This document shows positions 43,948 to 52,220 of a stretch of 64,000 nt of DNA, in pieces. Each line of letters begins with the position of its first letter. Positions within the stretch are counted from its first letter, which is position 1. The notes beneath the pieces are model-generated. The model saw nothing but the letters and a program-made list of their open reading frames with translations. It had not been told where the DNA came from and ran no database searches. The DNA comes from an uncultured Lachnospiraceae bacterium (GTDB taxonomy: Bacteria > Bacillota > Clostridia > Lachnospirales > Lachnospiraceae): NCBI GenBank assembly GCA_900544685.1, contig UQWA01000006.1, positions 1 to 64,000 on the forward strand, read 5' to 3'. Both the position numbers and the translations under genes were made by a program.

Positions 43948-44451
43948 ATGGAATTCTGGGATATATATGACAGTGAAAAGAAAAAAACAGGAAGAACCAT
44001 GAAGCGTAATGACTGGTGTCTGAAGGACGGAGAGTATCATCTGACGGTATTAGGTGTGATTATGCGTCCGGATCACAGATTTCTGATTACCAAAAGGGTC
44101 ATGACGAAAGCCTGGGCACCAGGCTGGTGGGAAGTATCCGGCGGGGCTGCTATGGCGGGAGAGACATCAGAGGAGGCTGTCAGAAGAGAGATTCAGGAGG
44201 AAACAGGACTTGATGTGTCAGACTGTGATGGGGGATATCAGTTTTCCTACAAGAGAGAGAATCCAGGAGAGGGAGACAACTACTTTGTAGATATTTATCG
44301 TTATACCGTAGACTTTCAGGAATCAGACCTGCATCTTCAGACAGAGGAGACAGACGGATACCGCCTTGCAACAGCACAGGAGATCAAAGAACTGGCTGAT
44401 CAGGGAATTTTCCTGCATTACGACAGTATCAAAAAGGTATTTGACGTATAA
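43948..44451 (+). CDS. Nudix hydrolase
   Basis: 167 residues. The Nudix box is perfect: GAAMAGETSEEAVRREIQEE (about residues 70-89), then TGL. The N-terminus (EFWDIYDSEKKKTGRTMKR) resembles isopentenyl-diphosphate-isomerase-like and YfcD-type Nudix proteins. The substrate is unknown. I choose ATG 43948 after GAGGAG; a frame from 43921 is longer by nine residues. It lies 67 bases after nudC. Confidence 0.85.
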   Translation: MEFWDIYDSEKKKTGRTMKRNDWCLKDGEYHLTVLGVIMRPDHRFLITKRVMTKAWAPGWWEVSGGAAMAGETSEEAVRREIQEETGLDVSDCDGGYQFSYKRENPGEGDNYFVDIYRYTVDFQESDLHLQTEETDGYRLATAQEIKELADQGIFLHYDSIKKVFDV

Positions 44452-44472
44452 AGAAAATGATTCATATGTAAG

Positions 44473-44525
44473 AAAAACAGTCCATGAGAAGATCAATATT
44501 GGAAGCTTCTTATGGACTGTTTTTG
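44473..44525. terminator. Bidirectional terminator between convergent genes
   Basis: CAGTCCATGAGAAG (44478-44491) pairs with CTTCTTATGGACTG (44506-44519) with minor mismatch. It is flanked by an A-run on the left and a T-run on the right. Confidence 0.8.
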
Positions 44526-44548
44526 CATATAAGATAATCGGACTCAGA

Positions 44549-45319
44549 TTATTTTTTTCGCTTTTTGTTGACGTAATGGTTCAAAATACCGCCGCCGATA
44601 ATAATAATCAGAGCCATAATCACCACACGTTTTGATGCTTCCTGTGGCATCTGGCTGGTGGAACCAATGGATTCTGAATAAAAAGTAAATGTATAATTTA
44701 CTTCATGAGGCGTTCCCATTGCGGTGGTATCTGCGATCACCGACATTTCTTCATCCATTTTGGTAATCGGAATGTGAAAGCTGGACGCCATATTATCTTC
44801 TGATTCATTCAGATAGGTTTCCCCGGCAACAACCATATAATCATAATTGGAACTGCTCCAGGTGATATCTGCATATGCCTGACCGTTCTCTACGGTAAGG
44901 ATTGTCGGAGATACCACACTTGCTTTGCCGCTTCCGCCGCTCATGGTAAGCTCAATGGAGTATTCTCCATCTGCCAGATCCAGTGTGACAGGATCGGATG
45001 AGGTGTGAGCCTCCAGATTGGAATCCTCTTTTGAAGCATCAGTAAAGGAAGCCATGGCAGAGGCTAGCTCCTGATATTGATTCGGACTCAGAGTGATATT
45101 CAGCTGTCCATCGTCTACACTTACAGAAGCATCATTCAGAGATACAGAAGAGGAACCATCTCCAATCGTAACGGAATAGGTATTATCATTTGTCACGGGA
45201 TCAACAGAAGTATCAGTGGCTGCCGCTGCCGTAAGCGCATCGGAAGAGATGCCGGGACAGACTACAGCCCAGAAAATAACGGGAAGAAAAATTCGTTTCA
45301 TAATGGTAGGGTACTTCAT
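44549..45319 (-). CDS. Secreted membrane-anchored protein of unknown function
   Basis: 256 residues. A signal peptide (about 1-30) is followed by a Ser/Asp-rich beta region. The domain at about 115-215 has DLADGEYSIELTMSGGSGKA, TWSSSNYDYMVVAGETYL and ADTTAMGTPHEVNYTFTFYS. The C-terminal helix (VVIMALIIIIGGGILNHYV) ends in NKKRKK. The domain style recalls NEAT-like or metal/haem-uptake-associated surface domains in Lachnospiraceae, but I cannot confirm this. The start is ATG 45319 after AAGAAGG; a TTG two codons upstream is possible. No transporter for iron or haem is adjacent. Confidence 0.7.
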   Translation of the reverse strand: MKYPTIMKRIFLPVIFWAVVCPGISSDALTAAAATDTSVDPVTNDNTYSVTIGDGSSSVSLNDASVSVDDGQLNITLSPNQYQELASAMASFTDASKEDSNLEAHTSSDPVTLDLADGEYSIELTMSGGSGKASVVSPTILTVENGQAYADITWSSSNYDYMVVAGETYLNESEDNMASSFHIPITKMDEEMSVIADTTAMGTPHEVNYTFTFYSESIGSTSQMPQEASKRVVIMALIIIIGGGILNHYVNKKRKK

Positions 45320-45378
45320 AATCAAACCTTCTTTGTTATAAAAATAGGTACGTTATCTGGTAAAAACGTACTTGTTTT

Positions 45379-45407
45379 ATGATAACATATGCCATCTGAA
45401 GTGTAAA
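45379..45407 (-). promoter_or_regulatory. Candidate promoter of the membrane-anchored protein gene
   Basis: On the minus strand TTTACA (45402-45407), a 17-base spacer and TATCAT (45379-45384) point toward the 45319 start. Confidence 0.45.
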
Positions 45408-45425
45408 GAACAGCCCGTTCTTTTG

Positions 45426-45454
45426 TTGAAAAAGAACAGAAAAAAGAGTATAAT
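45426..45454 (+). promoter_or_regulatory. Promoter of the ABC-2 transporter operon
   Basis: TTGAAA, a 17-base spacer and consensus TATAAT lie 30 bases before the ATPase start. Confidence 0.75.
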
Positions 45455-45484
45455 AAAACGATATGGCTATTATGGAGATAAAAA

Positions 45485-46318
45485 ATGATTGAGATAAAAA
45501 ACCTTACGAAAAAATTTGATGATTTTACGGCCGTGGACAGTCTGGATCTGAAGATAGAGACCGGAGAATTTTTCGGGCTGCTTGGACCAAACGGAGCAGG
45601 AAAGACCACGACGATCAGTATGCTGTCCACCTTATTGCTTCCAACGGAAGGGGAAATTCTGATTGACGGAGAACGTCTGACCCGTAAGAATCCGGCATTG
45701 AAACGTAAAATCAGTGTCATTACCCAGGAGTATTCCATGCGGCAGGATATGACTATGGATGAAATTATGGAGTATCAGGGAAGACTGTATTTTATGCCAG
45801 TGAAGAAGATCAGGAAAAAGTCAGAGGAACTGCTGGAATTCTGTGATCTTCTACCATTTCGGAAAAGAACTGTACGCCATCTCTCTGGAGGAATGAAGCG
45901 GAAGCTGATGGTTTGCCGTGCACTTCTGACAGATCCGGAGATACTGCTTCTGGACGAACCGACGGCCGGGATGGATGCGTTATCCAGAAGACAGATGTGG
46001 AATCTGCTGCGCCAGTTGAATGATAAGAACCTTACAATTCTGCTTACGACTCATTACATGGAAGAAGCTCAGTCACTGTGCGAGAGAATTGCGATGATGA
46101 ATCATGGACGGCTGGAAGAGGTAAATACGCCGCAGGGTATGATAGAGGCGCTTGGCTGTTATACGGTAGATCAGATGACAGCAGCAGGAACTGTCAGCAG
46201 GTATTTTCATGAACGTTCTGATGCCATCACTTATCTTTCATCGCTGGAAGGCAAATGTACTCTGCGTGATACCACACTGGAAGATGCGTTCATTGAGAGA
46301 GCAGATAAGAAGAAGTAA
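45485..46318 (+). CDS. ABC-2 type transporter ATP-binding protein
   Basis: 277 residues. Walker A is GPNGAGKTTTISML (about residue 37), the signature is LSGGMKRKLMVCRAL (about 137), and Walker B is EILLLDEPTAGMDALSR. The last 60 residues form the extra domain typical of DrrA/CcmA-type exporters. With the permease encoded 18 bases later it forms an exporter of unknown substrate (drug, lipid or polysaccharide). Confidence 0.92.
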   Translation: MIEIKNLTKKFDDFTAVDSLDLKIETGEFFGLLGPNGAGKTTTISMLSTLLLPTEGEILIDGERLTRKNPALKRKISVITQEYSMRQDMTMDEIMEYQGRLYFMPVKKIRKKSEELLEFCDLLPFRKRTVRHLSGGMKRKLMVCRALLTDPEILLLDEPTAGMDALSRRQMWNLLRQLNDKNLTILLTTHYMEEAQSLCERIAMMNHGRLEEVNTPQGMIEALGCYTVDQMTAAGTVSRYFHERSDAITYLSSLEGKCTLRDTTLEDAFIERADKKK

Positions 46319-46336
46319 AAGCAGGAGAATGAATGA

Positions 46337-47068
46337 ATGGGAATCATAACAATACTCTGGGAAAAGTGGCGGGAATTCCGCAGAGATTTTTATAAGATTA
46401 CACTTGCTGCCATGATTGCACCACTGATGTATCTGGTAGTGTTTGGTATGGGAATTAAGACGGTTACCAACGGACAGCCTTATCTGAATTTCCTGATACC
46501 GGGGGTAGTGGCACTTACCACCATGAATGGAAGCTTTAATGCAATTGCACAGAATCTGAATGTGCAGAGACTCTATGAGAAAGCATTTGATCAGGTGATG
46601 ATTTCTCCGACTCCTCTGTGGCAGTTTATTGTAGGGCAGATCATTGGGGGAAGCCTGCGTGGACTGTATGCAGGGATTGTAATATTGGTGCTGACGATTC
46701 CAATTGGAACCGGGCTGGTCTTTAACGGATATTCTTTTCTGATTATGTTTTTGAACGGAGCAGTATTCTCTACCATTGGAGTGGTAGTATCCTTTTATGC
46801 AAGGAATCATACAGATGTGCCGCGATTTTCCAATTATATTATTATGCCGATGGCATATCTGTGTAATACCTTCTTTTCTACAGAACAGATGCCACACGGA
46901 CTGCGGGAAGTGATTGGGGCGCTGCCTCTTTCCCAGACCAGTGCCATGCTGCGCAGTATTGCGGCAGGAGAAGGCTGCGGATACACGGGCATTCTGATTT
47001 TGGGAGTCTATCTGCTGGTATTTGGTGCACTGGCATTTGCCTTTTTATATAAGAAGAAAAATCTGTAG
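46337..47068 (+). CDS. ABC-2 type transporter permease
   Basis: 243 residues with six membrane segments. It has the ABC-2 membrane-family pattern PGVVALTTMNGSFNAIAQNL (about residues 55-74), EKAFDQVMISPTPLWQFIVGQ and NYIIMPMAYLCNTFFSTEQMP. It is the partner of the preceding ATPase. The Nudix gene follows within 11 bases, so all three are probably co-transcribed. Confidence 0.9.
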   Translation: MGIITILWEKWREFRRDFYKITLAAMIAPLMYLVVFGMGIKTVTNGQPYLNFLIPGVVALTTMNGSFNAIAQNLNVQRLYEKAFDQVMISPTPLWQFIVGQIIGGSLRGLYAGIVILVLTIPIGTGLVFNGYSFLIMFLNGAVFSTIGVVVSFYARNHTDVPRFSNYIIMPMAYLCNTFFSTEQMPHGLREVIGALPLSQTSAMLRSIAAGEGCGYTGILILGVYLLVFGALAFAFLYKKKNL

Positions 47069-47079
47069 AGGTGAGAGAA

Positions 47080-47655
47080 ATGAGCGACAGATTAAAAGAG
47101 CAGATTCGGGCCTATCGACCGGTGAATGAACAGGAAGAGCGGGATAAAGAACTGATACTTCGCTGTCTGGAGACGGAAAAAGATATTTTTACCAGAGAGA
47201 ATCACCTGGCACATATGACGGCTTCGGCGTGGATTGTCAATGAACAGCGTACAAAAGTACTGATGGCGTATCATAATATTTACAAGTCATGGTCCTGGCT
47301 TGGTGGCCATGCAGATGGAGAAACAGATCTGCTTAAGGTGGCGTTAAAGGAAGCGCGGGAAGAGAGTGGGATCCTGCATGTGAAGCCAGTCAGTGAAGAA
47401 CTTTATTCTTTAGAAGTGCTGACAGTGGACGGACATGTGAAAAAGGGGGCATATGTCTCATCTCACCTGCATTTGAATGTGACTTATCTGCTTCAGGCGG
47501 AAGAGACAGATGCATTGCATATAAAAGAGGATGAAAACAGTAATGTGGCATGGTTTCCGCTGGAGGAGGCAGTTGCAGCATCCACAGAACCCTGGTTTCA
47601 GGAACATATTTACTGCAAGTTAAATGAAAAACTGAATTACTGGAATCTAAAATAA
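47080..47655 (+). CDS. Nudix hydrolase
   Basis: 191 residues. The Nudix region is GGHADGETDLLKVALKEARE (about 75-94), then ESGI. Compared with the consensus the acidic residue is shifted by one and the usual Arg is Lys, but the catalytic REUxEE-type core (KEAREES) is intact. An N-terminal extension (NEQEERDKELILRCLETEKD) is typical of a group of Firmicute Nudix proteins. The start is ATG 47080 after AGAGGTGAGAG; a GTG at 47071 is possible. The substrate is unknown. Confidence 0.85.
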   Translation: MSDRLKEQIRAYRPVNEQEERDKELILRCLETEKDIFTRENHLAHMTASAWIVNEQRTKVLMAYHNIYKSWSWLGGHADGETDLLKVALKEAREESGILHVKPVSEELYSLEVLTVDGHVKKGAYVSSHLHLNVTYLLQAEETDALHIKEDENSNVAWFPLEEAVAASTEPWFQEHIYCKLNEKLNYWNLK

Positions 47656-47710
47656 TTATAAAAATCAATAAAATCTTAAAAAATGTCTGGTGAACCCGAA
47701 AAAATAATGC

Positions 47711-47739
47711 TATAATCACGCTGTATTAGATCGGTCTAA
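47711..47739 (+). promoter_or_regulatory. TetR gene -10 element with overlapping operator-like palindrome
   Basis: A consensus TATAAT (47711-47716) has only a weak -35 (TGGTGA, 47688-47693). Nine bases downstream TTAGA-TCGG-TCTAA (47726-47739) forms an inverted repeat at or just after the start site, suited to autorepression by the TetR protein encoded at 47793. Confidence 0.5.
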
Positions 47740-47792
47740 CAGAGCAGAATCTGAAGAATGCCTTTTCAGACCGGACAACGGAGGATGTGTGA

Positions 47793-48362
47793 ATGTCTCA
47801 ACTGACAAAGAGAGCGATTACAGAATCATTTATGAAACTGATCAATCAGGTTTCATTTGATAAGATTACGGTGAAAGATATCGTAGAAGACTGTGGTGTG
47901 AACCGGAATACCTTCTATTATCATTACAGTGATATCTATGCATTGCTGGATGAGATATTGGAGAATGAGACAAGGCGTGTGCTGACAGAGAATCTGACGG
48001 AATCGTCCTGGCGAGATGCGATTCTGGAGTCCTGCTCTTTTGCTTTGAAGAACAAGAAGGGAATTTATCATATCTATAATTCTCTCAGCAGAAGAAAGAT
48101 CGATGCCTATCTGTATCAGGTCATGGGACGTATCATGTATGATTTTGTGAAGATGCAGGCAGAAGGACTTTCGGTGAAAGATGAGGATCTGCACCTGATT
48201 GCGGATTTTTATAAATGCGCTTTTGTGGGACTGATCCTGCAGTGGCTGGACAGTGGTATGAAGCAGGATCCAGAGTACATAGTAGATAAGATTTTTTCTT
48301 ATCTGGAGGGCAGCACCAGGAATATGCTGGAAAATGCGGCAGAAAGAAATGACAGAAAATAA
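47793..48362 (+). CDS. TetR/AcrR family transcriptional regulator
   Basis: 189 residues. The helix-turn-helix is KRAITESFMKLINQVSFDKI then TVKDIVEDCGVNRNTFYYHY (about residues 6-47). The C-terminal part resembles the TetR_C domain of DhaS-like regulators. It lies upstream of a DUF308 gene and a large heptad-repeat protein, separated from them by a terminator, so control of those is possible but not shown. Confidence 0.88.
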   Translation: MSQLTKRAITESFMKLINQVSFDKITVKDIVEDCGVNRNTFYYHYSDIYALLDEILENETRRVLTENLTESSWRDAILESCSFALKNKKGIYHIYNSLSRRKIDAYLYQVMGRIMYDFVKMQAEGLSVKDEDLHLIADFYKCAFVGLILQWLDSGMKQDPEYIVDKIFSYLEGSTRNMLENAAERNDRK

Positions 48363-48390
48363 ATTAAATTGTCTGATATTTGGGCAAAAC

Positions 48391-48428
48391 GAGCTTCGTG
48401 CACAAAAATTGTGCAGGGAGCTTTTTTT
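48391..48428 (+). terminator. Terminator after the TetR gene
   Basis: GAGCT and GTGCAC pair with GTGCA and AGCTT across a small internal loop, followed by seven T. Confidence 0.75.
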
Positions 48429-48516
48429 GACCGTAGAATAAAAAAAAGAATTACGATAAGCTGTAACACGTAAAAAAGAAAGAGAAGGACAAAAGACAGT
48501 CAGAAAGGAGGCAGTT

Positions 48517-49086
48517 ATGGATCTGATCAAGAAAGCAAAACATGCATATATTACCATTTCCTTAGTCATGGTAATTCTGGGACTGGTGCTTGTGATCTGG
48601 CCTGAGATGTCTTTATCAGTATTGTGCTATCTGATCGGAGCAATGCTGGTGATTGGGGGAATTGTCAAATTAATCGGGTATTTTTCAAAGGATTTATACC
48701 GTCTGGCATTTCAGTTTGACTTTGCGTTTGGAATCCTGTCCATTTTGCTCGGCCTTGTTTTCATCATCCATCCGGAACATATTATATCCATCTTACCAAT
48801 CGTAATGGGAATCTTTGTTCTGGTTGACGGTGTGCTGAAGATTCAGACAGCACTGGATGCGAAGACATTTGGACTGACCACATGGTGGATGATTATCCTG
48901 CTTGCGATGGCAACTTGTATATGCGGTCTTCTGTTGATTTTCAAACCGTTTGAGAGTGCAGTGGCAATGATGATTCTGCTGGGTATTACGCTTCTGATAG
49001 ACGGAATACAGAATCTTTGGGTTGGAATTTATACCGTGAAGGTGTCCAAGAGAAATGTCATAGATGTTGATTACAAAGAATTATAA
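48517..49086 (+). CDS. DUF308/HdeD-type membrane protein
   Basis: 189 residues with six hydrophobic segments in three pairs, as in HdeD. The N-terminal repeat is ISLVMVILGLVLVIWPEMSL and the next is LSILLGLVFIIHPEHIISIL. HdeD in E. coli is linked to acid resistance; the family role in Firmicutes is unknown. AAAGGAGG precedes the ATG. The large repeat protein starts 35 bases downstream, indicating an operon. Confidence 0.85.
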   Translation: MDLIKKAKHAYITISLVMVILGLVLVIWPEMSLSVLCYLIGAMLVIGGIVKLIGYFSKDLYRLAFQFDFAFGILSILLGLVFIIHPEHIISILPIVMGIFVLVDGVLKIQTALDAKTFGLTTWWMIILLAMATCICGLLLIFKPFESAVAMMILLGITLLIDGIQNLWVGIYTVKVSKRNVIDVDYKEL

Positions 49087-49121
49087 AGAGTTATAGAGAG
49101 TTTAGAGGAGGAGCACAGATT

Positions 49122-52007
49122 ATGAATAGAAACAAGAAGATTACACAGGCAATGGCACTGGCAATGACAGGAATCATGGTTGCAAATGCCGGAATGGGAA
49201 GCGTGTATGCATCTGATGCGGCAGCAGCTTCAGTGGAAGAAGAGACAGAAGCAGTAACAGAAAAAGAAACAGAAACCGAAGTAGAAACAGAGACAGAAAC
49301 GGAAACAGAGACCGAGAAAAAGAAATCCACCAAGGAAGAAACCGTTTACGTAAAAGCATCTCCAGCCGGTGAAACACAGGAGATCATTGTCAGCGACTGG
49401 CTGAAGAATACAGATGGTAATACTTCTATTTCAGATAAATCTGACCTGACAGATATTAAGAATGTAAAAGGTGATGAGACTTTTTCACAGGATGGTGATA
49501 CTCTTACCTGGGATGCCAATGGAAGTGATATTTATTATCAGGGAACCAGTACCAAATCTCTGCCGGTATCCGTGAATGTGACCTATTATCTGGATGGTAA
49601 AGAGATCTCAGCAGATGATCTGGCAGGCAAGAGCGGTCATGTAAAAATGGTATATCAGTATACCAATCATATGAAACAGGGTGAGATCTATACCCCATTC
49701 GTATTATTCACAGGAATGATCCTTCCTGGAGATAATTTCTCTAATGTGAAAGTAAACAATGGTAAATCCATTTCCGATGGTGACAAGAATATTGTCATCG
49801 GTGTAGGACTTCCGGGACTGGAAGACAGCCTGAAGATTAAAGGATCTGATATTCTGGATGACATGGATATTGATTTGGACATTCCGGAAAGTTTTGAAGT
49901 GGAAGCGGATGTGACAGATTTTTCACTGTCCATGTCGATGACAGTAGCAACTCCGCTGAGTCTGGATGATCTGGATCTGGACAGTATTGATGATGAAGAT
50001 GATCTGAAGGATAAGATTGATGAGATTTCAGATGCAGCAACTGATCTGGTAGACGGTACCAGTGATCTGGCAGATGGTGTACAGGAATTAAAGGATGGTT
50101 GTACCGATCTGATAGATGGAATTAATAAACTGGATGACGGCGCCGGAGATCTGAATGACGGAGTACAGACCCTGAACAATAAGAAGGGCGATCTGATTGG
50201 CGGAATCAAGCAGTTATCCGATGGACTGAACCAGTTGAACAGCAAAAAAGGAGATCTGGTCAAAGGGATAAATCAGCTGGCAAATGGAGCATCTACATTG
50301 GATAGCGGAGCAGATTCTCTGAAAAAAGGCATGGATCAGCTTGCGGACGGAATTACCACGCTGGATCAGAACAGACCTGCACTGATGAGTGGATTGCAGC
50401 AGCTCATGGATGGTGTCAGCAAGATGGAAGAGAAAAAAACACTGCTGACCGGCGGTGCGCAGAAAGTGGCAGCAGGTGTGCTGGATGCAGATAATGCACT
50501 GAAGACACTGCAGAGTACAGTACAGGTTCTGAGTGCAGGCGTAAAAGAGGGAATTGAGAAGCTGAAATTATACGTAGATACATTAAAGCAGAATGTAGAT
50601 GGAAAGCAGGATGAACTGACAACTTTTACTTCTAATCTGAATACTTATGTTACGAAAGCAAATGCGATTATCGGACAGGTGGCAGGTTCCGGAACAACAA
50701 CGGCTCCTGGTACATCGGAAGGAACAGAAAGTATAGGAACACAGTCTGCAGAGGTGAATGTAAGTGTGGATGTATCATTTGCAGATGCAAATCCGGATGC
50801 AATCGCAAGTTTGGAAAGCTCCATTACAGGTAATGAAGCAGTACTGGCAAGCCTGAAGGATGTACAGTCCAAAGAGAAAAGTGTACCGGATAAATTGTTA
50901 AAAGAATATTCAGGTGCTTACAGTACCTATTCAGGACAGCTGGAAAACTGTATTGCACAGCTGGAAAGTGATATTGCCAATCAGAAAGCTGTACTGGCAG
51001 CTCTGAAAGAGAAGCAGACAGTATCCACTACACAGGAAGTGGCTGTACAGGCAGATGAAAGCAATAAGCCGGCAGAAGGCGGCAGTACAGAAGGCGGTTC
51101 TGCAGGATCTGGAACGACAGGTGGAGAAACAAATGCTTACCAGCAGCTGCAGGCACTTGGAAACGGACTGTATGCGGCGGCAAAAGGAGATGGAACAAAA
51201 GAGAATCCTGGACTTGTCGGCAGTATGCAGGAGATCAGCAGTTATCTTGGTGAAATTGAAAATGGACTTACCGAATTAGAAAATTCTATTTTAGTATTTG
51301 ATAAGAAAGATCCGAAATCAGGTGTGCTGACACAGATTGGCGGCGGTCTGACAGAATTGGAAGCATCTGTAGGAGGAGACCTGCTTACCGGTGCAAACAC
51401 ATTATCAAGCGGGGTGAATGCTCTGTATGATGGTATTGATGCCCTGAATGTGGGATTTAATACGTTGAGTCTGAAACTTCCGGTTCTGAATAATGGTATC
51501 CAGAGCCTGAGCAAAGGAGCATCCCAGCTTCAGAATGGTACGGATTCCCTGAAGGAAGGAACCAGTGCACTGGCGAAAGGAACCAAGTCCCTGCAGAGTG
51601 GTGCAGGCGCACTGGCCGATGGTGTACAGAAGCTGGCCGCCGGAGGTAATCAGTTAAAAGAAGGTGGTAATACACTGGCAGCCGGTGTACAGCAGCTGGC
51701 AGACGGAAGCGCACAGCTTAAAGACGGAACTTCTCAGTTAAGAGATGGCGGTCAGGATCTGGATTCTGGTGTAGATGAATTGTTAGACGGTGCAAATGAG
51801 CTGAAAGATGGTATGGAAGAATTTGACGAAAAAGCAATTCAGAAAATTGTAGACTTTGCAGATGAAGATCTTCAGGATATGATTGACAGATTGAAAGAGA
51901 TCCGTGATGCAGGTGATGCATATCAGCTCTTCACAGATGGTGATCAGGACAGTGTCGGAAATGTGAAGTTCATCATTGAGACAGCATCTATTGGTGATGA
52001 TGATTGA
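49122..52007 (+). CDS. Large secreted protein with X-X-X-Leu-X-X-Gly heptad repeats
   Basis: 961 residues. A signal peptide (about 1-30) precedes a Glu/Thr tract (38-66). A conserved N-terminal domain (about 70-290) contains IIVSDWLKN and DIYYQGTSTKSLPVSVNVTY. Two coiled-coil repeat blocks of the LxxGxxxLxxG kind cover about 310-480 and 770-920 (for example LADGVQELKDGCTDLIDGIN). A Ser/Thr/Gly-rich linker lies between. These repeats occur in YhgE/Pip-type proteins. Here no C-terminal membrane helix or sortase motif is present, so retention on the cell would need a partner. The ribosome site is GAGGAGGAG. Confidence 0.82.
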   Translation: MNRNKKITQAMALAMTGIMVANAGMGSVYASDAAAASVEEETEAVTEKETETEVETETETETETEKKKSTKEETVYVKASPAGETQEIIVSDWLKNTDGNTSISDKSDLTDIKNVKGDETFSQDGDTLTWDANGSDIYYQGTSTKSLPVSVNVTYYLDGKEISADDLAGKSGHVKMVYQYTNHMKQGEIYTPFVLFTGMILPGDNFSNVKVNNGKSISDGDKNIVIGVGLPGLEDSLKIKGSDILDDMDIDLDIPESFEVEADVTDFSLSMSMTVATPLSLDDLDLDSIDDEDDLKDKIDEISDAATDLVDGTSDLADGVQELKDGCTDLIDGINKLDDGAGDLNDGVQTLNNKKGDLIGGIKQLSDGLNQLNSKKGDLVKGINQLANGASTLDSGADSLKKGMDQLADGITTLDQNRPALMSGLQQLMDGVSKMEEKKTLLTGGAQKVAAGVLDADNALKTLQSTVQVLSAGVKEGIEKLKLYVDTLKQNVDGKQDELTTFTSNLNTYVTKANAIIGQVAGSGTTTAPGTSEGTESIGTQSAEVNVSVDVSFADANPDAIASLESSITGNEAVLASLKDVQSKEKSVPDKLLKEYSGAYSTYSGQLENCIAQLESDIANQKAVLAALKEKQTVSTTQEVAVQADESNKPAEGGSTEGGSAGSGTTGGETNAYQQLQALGNGLYAAAKGDGTKENPGLVGSMQEISSYLGEIENGLTELENSILVFDKKDPKSGVLTQIGGGLTELEASVGGDLLTGANTLSSGVNALYDGIDALNVGFNTLSLKLPVLNNGIQSLSKGASQLQNGTDSLKEGTSALAKGTKSLQSGAGALADGVQKLAAGGNQLKEGGNTLAAGVQQLADGSAQLKDGTSQLRDGGQDLDSGVDELLDGANELKDGMEEFDEKAIQKIVDFADEDLQDMIDRLKEIRDAGDAYQLFTDGDQDSVGNVKFIIETASIGDDD

Positions 52008-52042
52008 TAAATCAATACGGGAAATAAAATAATGTTACAGAG

Positions 52043-52078
52043 AAAACCGGAGATTTGAAGAAGAGTCTCCGGTTTTTC
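52043..52078 (+). terminator. Terminator after the heptad-repeat protein gene
   Basis: AAAACCGGAGA (52043-52053) pairs with TCTCCGGTTTT (52066-52076), followed by TTCC. Confidence 0.85.
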
Positions 52079-52123
52079 CTGTCTGACGCAATTCTGAAGT
52101 TTTTGTGAATATGCCACCATTAG

Positions 52124-52152
52124 TTGAAATTCATAGCTATTTTAGGTATAAT
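52124..52152 (+). promoter_or_regulatory. Promoter of the C39 peptidase-CBS operon
   Basis: TTGAAA, a 17-base spacer and consensus TATAAT lie about 70 bases upstream of the C39 peptidase start. Confidence 0.75.
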
Positions 52153-52220
52153 AAATTAAGTTGGAGAATAAAGTTAGGTAGAAAGACTCTGAAGAGAATA
52201 GGGGTTTAAGGAGTATAAGA

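Noticed and set aside
49240..49330. Simple-sequence repeat as a phase-variation tract
   Set aside because: The GAAACAGAGAC-like stretch encodes a Glu/Thr stalk with degenerate codons; there is no homopolymer or short exact repeat long enough to suggest slippage control.
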